From Treponema sp. (GTDB lineage Bacteria > Spirochaetota > Spirochaetia > Treponematales > Treponemataceae), in assembly GCA_024690865.1 (NCBI GenBank), contig JAILON010000028.1:1-34127 (forward strand): a stretch of 34,127 bases of DNA, written 5' to 3'. The notes under the pieces are model-generated. The model was not told the DNA's origin. It worked only from the letters and a program-made list of their open reading frames with translations, and did not search any database. This document shows, piece by piece, positions 28,367 to 34,127 of the stretch. The first letter of the stretch is position 1. Each line of letters begins with the position of its first letter. The position numbers and the translations under genes are program-made.

Positions 28367-29467
28367 ATGGAGAGCTACGGTTCGATTTTGAGGGAGGCCC
28401 GCGAGAGCAAGGGACTCAGCATAGAGCGCGTCGCTGCGGAGACGGCGATTACCAAGCAGTACATAGAGGCCCTGGAAAATGACGACCAGACGGGCTTCCA
28501 CGGGGAAGCGTACCTCACCGGCTTCCTGCAGAACTATTCGGACTACCTGGGCACCGACACCAAGGAGCTTTTGCGGCTCTACCATGCGATGAAACTGCAG
28601 GAGTCGCCGACGCCCAAGGAGCTTTTGGAAAAGACCAGGCCGAAATTCCTTGTCCCCCTCATCGTGGCCGTCTGCGTCCTGCTTTTTTGTGGAGTCGGCG
28701 TATTCCTCTATTTCTACGTCTTCAAGATTCCAGAGAAGAAGGAAATCGCGGCGAGGGCCGTAGCCGAAAACAAGAAGATCCACCAGTACAGCTTTGACGG
28801 CAGCACCCAGAACGCCCGCCTCTACCTGGGGGACCAGATTCTGATTCCCACCGAGAACGGGGGCAACATCGTACTGACCGTTTCCAACACGCAGGGCTAT
28901 CTTTCCGTCCTGACGCCCGCAGGCGAGCAGGTCGTTGACCTGAGCGAGGAGCGGGATATAGACCTGACCAACGACGGCATCACCGACATAATACTGTACG
29001 TGAGCGACATAGACATGAAGGACGGAAGCCGCGGTGCTGAAGTGAGGATGCTGCTCAAGGACAGGGAATTCCAGCAGTACATCGAGATTACCGACGGAGA
29101 CTCCACCTCCCGGAGCGACATAGAGCAGGCCAGGGCTTCGGGCCAGCTGACGGTCCACACGGACACCAGGGCCTATCCATTCACCGCCAACATCTCCTTC
29201 CGCGGTTCCTGCGTGTTCCGCTACCGGTCCGACCGGAAGGAGGTCGTTGAAAACTACTACCAGTCGGGCGAGGTCATCAACGTCACCAGCAACAACGGGC
29301 TCAGGATATGGGCCAGCAACATCAACGCGCTCAAGATCCAGCTCATCGCCGGGCTTGCCACCTACGACTTTGAAATCGGCAAGGCGGGAGAGGTTGTCGT
29401 GGAAGACATCAAGTGGGTCAAGGACTCCAACGGGATGTACAGCATCGTCGTCGAGAACGTCAACTGA
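28367..29467 (+). CDS. RodZ-like helix-turn-helix membrane protein
   Basis: Residues 1-70 form a HTH_25-type domain (YGSILREARESKGLSIERVA then AETAITKQYIEALEN). One transmembrane helix follows (about 92-117, FLVPLIVAVCVLLFCGVGVF), then a large extracytoplasmic part of about 250 residues with a DUF4115-like C-terminal domain (VINVTSNNGLRIWASN onward). RodZ links MreB to the cell-wall elongation machinery. This one is larger in its outer part than E. coli RodZ. It begins 6 bp after the LolA-like stop, with AGGGCGGA as ribosome-binding site, and is followed 12 bp later by rimO. A role in cell shape is inferred. Confidence 0.82.
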   Translation: MESYGSILREARESKGLSIERVAAETAITKQYIEALENDDQTGFHGEAYLTGFLQNYSDYLGTDTKELLRLYHAMKLQESPTPKELLEKTRPKFLVPLIVAVCVLLFCGVGVFLYFYVFKIPEKKEIAARAVAENKKIHQYSFDGSTQNARLYLGDQILIPTENGGNIVLTVSNTQGYLSVLTPAGEQVVDLSEERDIDLTNDGITDIILYVSDIDMKDGSRGAEVRMLLKDREFQQYIEITDGDSTSRSDIEQARASGQLTVHTDTRAYPFTANISFRGSCVFRYRSDRKEVVENYYQSGEVINVTSNNGLRIWASNINALKIQLIAGLATYDFEIGKAGEVVVEDIKWVKDSNGMYSIVVENVN

Positions 29468-29479
29468 TTTTCCTGTGGT

Positions 29480-30877
29480 ATGGACAAGGAACGCACTTTC
29501 TTTTTAGACCAGCACGGCTGTGCCAAGAACCAGGTGGACGGGGAGCTCCTCATGGCCCGCCTGGAGGCCAAGGGGCTCGTCCGCGTGGACGACCCTGCCC
29601 GGGCGGACGTAATCATCGTGAACTCCTGCGGCTTCATAGAAAGCGCAAAGAAAGAGAGCCTGGATTCCGTCATGGACGCGCGTGCGTCGTATCCCCATGC
29701 AAAGATACTTTTGGCGGGCTGCCTTGCCGAACGCTATGCGTCCGTGTTTGAGTCGGACCTGCCGGAGGCGGACGGCATCCTGGGCAATGGCGACCTTTCC
29801 CTGGTGGACAAGGCCGTGGACTCCCTTTTTGCCGGAGGCCGCCCCGTCCTCAAGGCTCCCCAGAAGGGCGTCTGTGGCGGCGACCGCGACACCTTGCTCT
29901 CGTTTACGGGCAGCGCGTATGTGAAGATAACCGAAGGCTGCGACAACCACTGCACCTTCTGTGCCATCCCCCTCATCCGGGGCGACCTGCGTTCCCGTCC
30001 GATAGCCGACGTCGTGGCTGAAGTCCGCTCGCTCGTCTCCCGTGGCGTGAAGGAAATCAACCTTATCGGGCAGGATCTGGCGGCGTATGGACATGGCCAA
30101 GAAGACGGGACGGACAGGGGCGGCAGCTTCAGGCCTGGGGGCAAGTCCTTCCTTTTGGAACTCATGGAGGCGATTTCCGAAATTCCGGGGCAGTTCTGGG
30201 TCCGCCTGCTCTACATCCATCCCGACCATTTCAACACGGACATACTGGGCCTCATGAAGAAAGATACCCGCTTCCTGCCCTATTTTGACATCCCCTTCCA
30301 GTCGGGTGACGACGGCATCATCAGGGCTATGAACCGGAAGGGAACCGCTGAATCCTACATCCGCCTTGTGGAGGAGATACGGTCCGTCCTTCCCGAAGCA
30401 TCCCTGCGCACGACCTTCCTGACGGGCTTCCCCGGAGAAAGCGAGGCGGCCGCAGAGAACACGCGCGCTTTCCTGAAGGCGATACAGAGCGACTGGTCGG
30501 GCTGCTTTTCCTACAGTTCGGAAGAGGGAACTCCAGCCGCCAGGATGAAGGGCAAGGTTCCCCATAAGAAGGCGGAGGAACGGGCTGCCGTACTCGGAGA
30601 GATACAGGCGTCCATCACGCAGGAGCGGCTCAAGTCCCGCGTGGGCAAGAGCTACGATGTCCTCGTCGAGGAGATAATCGAAAACAAGGACGGTACGGAC
30701 GAGGGACTTGCGATAGGCCGGGCCTGGTTCGAGGCCCCGGAGGTGGACGGCAACGTCGTCATCTCCTACGACCTGGACGATCCCGAGGCCGTCCGCCAGA
30801 TTGTCCCCGGTTCCTTCGTCACGGTGCGGGCGCTGGCCTCGTCCGAATTCGACATAAGCGCGGAATGGATCGGGTAG
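29480..30877 (+). CDS. rimO: Ribosomal protein S12 methylthiotransferase RimO
   Basis: This radical-SAM enzyme adds a methylthio group to an Asp of ribosomal protein S12. The N-terminal cluster cysteines are C14 (DQHGCAKNQVD), C50 (VNSCGF) and C81 (AGCLAERY). The radical-SAM cluster is C154, C158, C161 (GCDNHCTFC). The C-terminal TRAM domain follows EERAAVLGEIQ. DQHGC-K-N and IRGDLRSRP favour RimO over the tRNA enzyme MiaB. At 465 residues it is slightly long because of a Gly-rich insertion (GQEDGTDRGGSFRPGG). It follows rodZ by 12 bp and overlaps the helicase frame by 13 bp. Confidence 0.94.
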   Translation: MDKERTFFLDQHGCAKNQVDGELLMARLEAKGLVRVDDPARADVIIVNSCGFIESAKKESLDSVMDARASYPHAKILLAGCLAERYASVFESDLPEADGILGNGDLSLVDKAVDSLFAGGRPVLKAPQKGVCGGDRDTLLSFTGSAYVKITEGCDNHCTFCAIPLIRGDLRSRPIADVVAEVRSLVSRGVKEINLIGQDLAAYGHGQEDGTDRGGSFRPGGKSFLLELMEAISEIPGQFWVRLLYIHPDHFNTDILGLMKKDTRFLPYFDIPFQSGDDGIIRAMNRKGTAESYIRLVEEIRSVLPEASLRTTFLTGFPGESEAAAENTRAFLKAIQSDWSGCFSYSSEEGTPAARMKGKVPHKKAEERAAVLGEIQASITQERLKSRVGKSYDVLVEEIIENKDGTDEGLAIGRAWFEAPEVDGNVVISYDLDDPEAVRQIVPGSFVTVRALASSEFDISAEWIG

Positions 30878-33270
30878 GACAGATGGATGCCGGACAGGAA
30901 GGGCAGGGTGCTGATGGCGGCCGGACCTTGGAAGCACCGATGGAAGCCGGACTGGCGGCCGGACCGGGAGGCATGCCACTTGGAGCGCCGTCGTACCTGG
31001 ACAGGCTCAACGAGGAGCAGCGGGCGGCGGTCGTGCATGAAGGCTCGCCCCTCCTCATCCTTGCCGGAGCAGGTTCCGGCAAGACCCGCGTCATCACGAC
31101 CAAGATAGCCTGGCTTATTTCACAGAAGCACGTTGACCCCTATTCCATTCTCGCCGTGACCTTCACCAAGAAGGCCGCGAACGAAATGCGGGAACGGGCC
31201 GCCGCCCTTGAGCCGCGATCCCAGTACGCCCAGATACGGACCTTCCATTCGTGGGGTGCCTACTTCCTGCGTACCCATGCGTTTGAGGCCGGGGTGGACA
31301 AAAACTTTACGGTCTATGACGACGACGACATGACGACCCTCGTCCAGAAGGCTGTTCCGGCCCTGTCCAAGCAGCAGGCCAAGGTCGCCGCCAGAAAGAT
31401 TTCCCTCGCCAAGGACTTCTGCCTCCTCCCCGAAAGCGAGGGCCTCTATGCAGTCAGCGAGGATCCCCAGTTTCCTTCCATATATGCCGCCTACCAGCAG
31501 CGGCTCCGTGAAACCGGAAACGTGGACTTCGGCGACCTCATCATGCTGCCCTACCTTGTCCTGCGGGACAATGCCGCCGCCCGCCGGGACGCCTGCCTCC
31601 GCTACCGGGTCATACTGGTGGACGAGTACCAGGATTCCAACACCGCCCAGTTCATGCTGTTGCAAAAGCTTTCCGGCGTGGAGGAAGGCGCTCCGACCTA
31701 CGTCTGCGTCGTTGGTGACGACGACCAGAGCATCTACAAGTTCCGCGGGGCGGACGTGCAGAACATCCTGAGCTTCCAGCGGCAGTTTCCCGGCACGACC
31801 TTGATACGGCTCCAGACCAACTACCGGTCCACCAGCGAAATCCTTTCCTGTGCCGACTCGGTGGTCAGGAACAACGAGGGCAGGCTGGGCAAGACCCTGG
31901 TTTCCGCCCGGGGGGCGGGCAAGAAGCCGACCCTCGTATTCCTGCCCAACCAGGACGACGAGCCTCAGTTCTGTTCCCAGATAATCAGCCAGGCCCACGA
32001 CAGGGGCGTTCCCTATTCGTCATGGGCAATCCTGTACCGCATGAATGCCCAGTCGCTCGGCTTCGAAACGGAGTTCCTCCATTCCAAGGTGCCCTACACG
32101 ATAGTCGGCTCCCTGAAGTTCTACGAGCGGGAGGAGATAAAGGACGCGCTCGCCTGGATTTCGTTCGTTGCCAACCAGAAGGACGAAGTTTCCTTCCGCC
32201 GCATTGTCAACAAGCCTCCCCGGGGAATCGGACCGACCACGCAGGACAAGGTCGTGGATGCCTTTCTTGCGGCAGGGGGTGCGGCCGCTGGAACGGAAGG
32301 AATGGCCGCCGGCTTCTTCCAGAAAGCAGGGGCGGCAGCCGGAACGGAAGGTTCGCCTGAAGCAGGGGATGCGGGGCTGCATTCCGGTGGCGGGCGCAGC
32401 TTGACCGGCGTATTGGCCTCGATGAAGCTTTCCAAGAAGGCCCGCGAGGGGGCGGACTCCTTCTGTTCCACCGTCGGGGAGCTTGAGGCGATGCTGGAAA
32501 AGCCCGCCGAAGGGGGCAGCTCCAAGGCGGATGTCAAGCTTTCTTCATTTATAAAGGCCGTCATAGAGAAGTCGGGCCTTGAAGCCTACTACCACGAGCA
32601 GGACGACATAGCGGAAACCCAGAAGGGGGCGAACCTGGAGGAGCTGGTCAACAGCGCGGTCCTCTATCCCTGCTCCCGCGACGGCCTGACTGCATTCCTG
32701 GACAGCATACAGCTGGACCGCAGCCTTGCGGGCGAGGGCGGGGACGAAGGCGACGACCGCGTTACCCTCATAACCCTGCACAACACCAAGGGCCTGGAGT
32801 TTCCCCGCGTCATCATAACGGGGATGGAAAGCGGCGTCTTTCCCCGCGAGGACAAATTCGGCGACGAGCTGGAGGAGGAGCGGCGGCTGTTTTATGTGGG
32901 GATAACCCGGGCAAAGGACGAACTCTATTTCACGTCCTGCCAGATGCGACGCCTGTACGGAAGCACCCGCTTCACCGGTCCCAGCCCCTTCCTGTCCGAA
33001 CTGGGGGAAGGAAACGTCCGCGTGCTGGGGAACAATCCCGGTTCATTCTCTTTTGATTCCGCCTCCTGTGGCGCGGACGGTACCGATCCCCTTGCAAAGA
33101 AATACTGCCCCGGGGCGGAAGTCTACCACGACGACTGGGGCTACGGCCACATCGTCAGGGGCGGCTTCTCGGACGACGGCGAGTACGTCGTCAGCGTCAA
33201 GTTCGAGACTGGGGCGGTCAAAAAGTTCCTTCCCAAGTACCAGGGCAGCGCGCTAATCGTGTCGGAGTAG
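30865..33270 (+). CDS. UvrD/PcrA-type superfamily 1 DNA helicase
   Basis: This is a 3'-5' DNA helicase for repair and replication restart. Motifs in order: Q-motif LNEEQRAAV, Walker A LAGAGSGKTR (65-74), Ia AVTFTKKAANEM, II VDEYQDSN (253-257), III VGDDDQSIYKFRGA, IV QTNYRST, V VTLITLHNTKGLEF, VI EERRLFYVGITRAKD. A Tudor-like C-terminal end (GAEVYHDDWGYGHIVRG) is typical of PcrA. Two Gly/Ala-rich stretches are unusual: the first about 40 residues, and a roughly 40-residue insert near 473-512 in the 2B region (AAAGTEGMAAGFFQKAGAAA). Start is uncertain: ATG 30865 overlaps rimO; 30883, 30940 and 30973 are alternatives. It ends the lolA-like operon. PcrA, UvrD and Rep cannot be separated firmly. 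Confidence 0.93.
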   Translation: MDRVGQMDAGQEGQGADGGRTLEAPMEAGLAAGPGGMPLGAPSYLDRLNEEQRAAVVHEGSPLLILAGAGSGKTRVITTKIAWLISQKHVDPYSILAVTFTKKAANEMRERAAALEPRSQYAQIRTFHSWGAYFLRTHAFEAGVDKNFTVYDDDDMTTLVQKAVPALSKQQAKVAARKISLAKDFCLLPESEGLYAVSEDPQFPSIYAAYQQRLRETGNVDFGDLIMLPYLVLRDNAAARRDACLRYRVILVDEYQDSNTAQFMLLQKLSGVEEGAPTYVCVVGDDDQSIYKFRGADVQNILSFQRQFPGTTLIRLQTNYRSTSEILSCADSVVRNNEGRLGKTLVSARGAGKKPTLVFLPNQDDEPQFCSQIISQAHDRGVPYSSWAILYRMNAQSLGFETEFLHSKVPYTIVGSLKFYEREEIKDALAWISFVANQKDEVSFRRIVNKPPRGIGPTTQDKVVDAFLAAGGAAAGTEGMAAGFFQKAGAAAGTEGSPEAGDAGLHSGGGRSLTGVLASMKLSKKAREGADSFCSTVGELEAMLEKPAEGGSSKADVKLSSFIKAVIEKSGLEAYYHEQDDIAETQKGANLEELVNSAVLYPCSRDGLTAFLDSIQLDRSLAGEGGDEGDDRVTLITLHNTKGLEFPRVIITGMESGVFPREDKFGDELEEERRLFYVGITRAKDELYFTSCQMRRLYGSTRFTGPSPFLSELGEGNVRVLGNNPGSFSFDSASCGADGTDPLAKKYCPGAEVYHDDWGYGHIVRGGFSDDGEYVVSVKFETGAVKKFLPKYQGSALIVSE

Positions 33271-33283
33271 CGGGCAACGTTTT

Positions 33284-33305
33284 GAGGGGCGGGCCGCCCT
33301 CTTTT
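33284..33305 (+). terminator. Probable rho-independent terminator after the helicase
   Basis: A GC-rich hairpin GAGGGgCG-GGC-CGCCCTC (33284-33301, one bulged G) followed by TTTT lies 14 bp after the helicase stop. The stem is strong but the T-run short. Confidence 0.55.
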
Positions 33306-33370
33306 GTCCGCGTACGGCAGCCAGCGATACAGCTCGAAGCTCTGGGCAGGAGCATCTGTAAGCTTGCCCC

Positions 33371-34127
33371 TTACTTGACGAACTGCTCGATGCGGCACTC
33401 GTGGGTCTTTGCCTCTTCATCGTAATTCACGCCGACAAAAAGCAAATTGCCCGAGTAGGCCGACAGGGAGTCAAAGTAGCGCTTCTCCCGTATCTGCGTA
33501 ACCGCGCTTTCCGTGGAGCCGTTCCGCTTGAGCTCGATTATCATTGCAGGGATATTCGGCACGAAGGGAATGAACACGACGTCGGCGAAGCCCTTGCCGG
33601 TCGTCATTTCCTTCAAAATCGTATACTTGTTCAGGGCATAGATGAACGAGAGGTATATCGCCGACTGCAAAGCGTCCTCGTTATTATACGACCTGTTCGA
33701 GGTGACGTGGATGTGGCTCTCGTCAAGCGACTTGGCCACCGCGTCCGCGTTCAGCCGCAAAGTCTCTGCAAGAAGCTCCTTGGATGCCTGTATTATCTTA
33801 TTCGTAACGGCATACTCGCTCTCTGCCTCGATTGCGTTGAACCATTCCTGCCGTATCTCCTTGTTCGGGATGCGGCAGGTCTTGTCCTCGCGGTTGTAGG
33901 CAAGATAGCCTAAGTGGATAAGGTACGTGAATGCATCGCCCCGTGTGGAGAAGTCGGTCATCGTGTTCATGTAGCGGGTAACGTTCACGTCCACGCTTTC
34001 GCCCGCGAGCATACGGACAACGTCGTCCTTGGTGCCGTCAAAGTTCGCCCGTATCCGGTCGGAGATGACCGCGTATGTCGAGGTCTTGCTCCAGAAGTTG
34101 TCGAAGCTCTTCTTCTGGATGCACTTA
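33371..34127 (-). CDS. AAA-ATPase-like / PD-(D/E)XK nuclease protein, C-terminal part (cut by window edge)
   Basis: The open frame runs from the window edge (SFDNFWSKTSTYAVISDRIR) to the stop at 33371, 252 codons. It matches the C-terminal half of the AAA-ATPase-like proteins with a C-terminal PD-(D/E)XK nuclease domain (PDDEXK_9 type), which are numerous in treponemes, Bacteroidetes and Clostridia. The nuclease core is visible as GFADVVFIPF followed by AMIIELKRNGS, giving the Asp and the E-x-K pair. Downstream, QIREKRYFDSL and LLFVGVNYDEE are family hallmarks. The ATPase half lies outside the window. Function is unestablished; a role in defence or mobile elements is often suspected. The short 33306-33370 gap holds nothing. 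Confidence 0.85.
   Translation of the reverse strand, partial: KCIQKKSFDNFWSKTSTYAVISDRIRANFDGTKDDVVRMLAGESVDVNVTRYMNTMTDFSTRGDAFTYLIHLGYLAYNREDKTCRIPNKEIRQEWFNAIEAESEYAVTNKIIQASKELLAETLRLNADAVAKSLDESHIHVTSNRSYNNEDALQSAIYLSFIYALNKYTILKEMTTGKGFADVVFIPFVPNIPAMIIELKRNGSTESAVTQIREKRYFDSLSAYSGNLLFVGVNYDEEAKTHECRIEQFVK

Overview
The window looks like chromosome of a GC-rich Treponema-type spirochaete. The dnaX-ybaB-recR block, the diderm genes (LolA-like chaperone, outer-membrane barrel), the DUF4143 and PD-(D/E)XK ATPase families, the cytosolic LacI-fold signalling fusions and a large protein of unknown function all fit. This placement rests on gene content and protein style, not on a database search.

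Layout. 1-1050 is an AT-rich graveyard: the end of an IS3-type element, then remnants of an adenine methyltransferase, an AlbA_2/Schlafen-type protein and a RhuM-type protein. A HAD hydrolase follows (1309-2070). Next is a 1.5-kb module with a nonsense-broken DUF4143 ATPase, flanked by perfect 69-bp direct repeats; the left repeat is an orphan copy of the 3' end of the neighbouring RlmM-like gene. RlmM-like and PilZ genes (minus) diverge from gyrA - U32 peptidase - LacI-fold/histidine kinase (plus, tightly packed). recR, ybaB and dnaX (minus) diverge from a MATE transporter (plus). A strong terminator and tRNA-Pro(GGG) follow, then a GHKL-HDOD protein and an (alpha/alpha)6 glycosidase-like gene (minus). 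Then come a 66-bp tandem repeat, a small membrane protein, a 665-residue protein of unknown function, a LacI-fold/GGDEF protein, an outer-membrane barrel with a MurG/UgtP-like glycosyltransferase (minus), and a plus-strand operon lolA-like - rodZ-like - rimO - uvrD/pcrA. The window closes in another accessory ATPase/nuclease gene.

How the parts connect. Two proteins share a cytoplasmic LacI-type sugar-binding fold without a DNA-binding domain, each carrying an RQSCGC motif at the end of the fold. One is wired to a NarL/DesK-type histidine kinase, the other to an active-looking diguanylate cyclase with an I-site. With the PilZ protein and the GHKL-HDOD protein they suggest sugar-responsive phosphorelay and c-di-GMP signalling. 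The glycosyltransferase, barrel and LolA-like genes form a divergent envelope cluster.

The most unusual signals are: (i) -10 boxes lying only 7-10 nt before the start codon at eight genes, often with a -35 box at exactly 17 bp, which implies frequent leaderless mRNAs; (ii) the 69-bp-flanked ATPase module, whose promoter spans 33-bp-spaced repeats and a palindrome; (iii) repeats and a perfect hairpin inserted in frame in the dnaX linker; (iv) the paired LacI-fold output fusions. All readings are by eye; no alignment or folding software was run.
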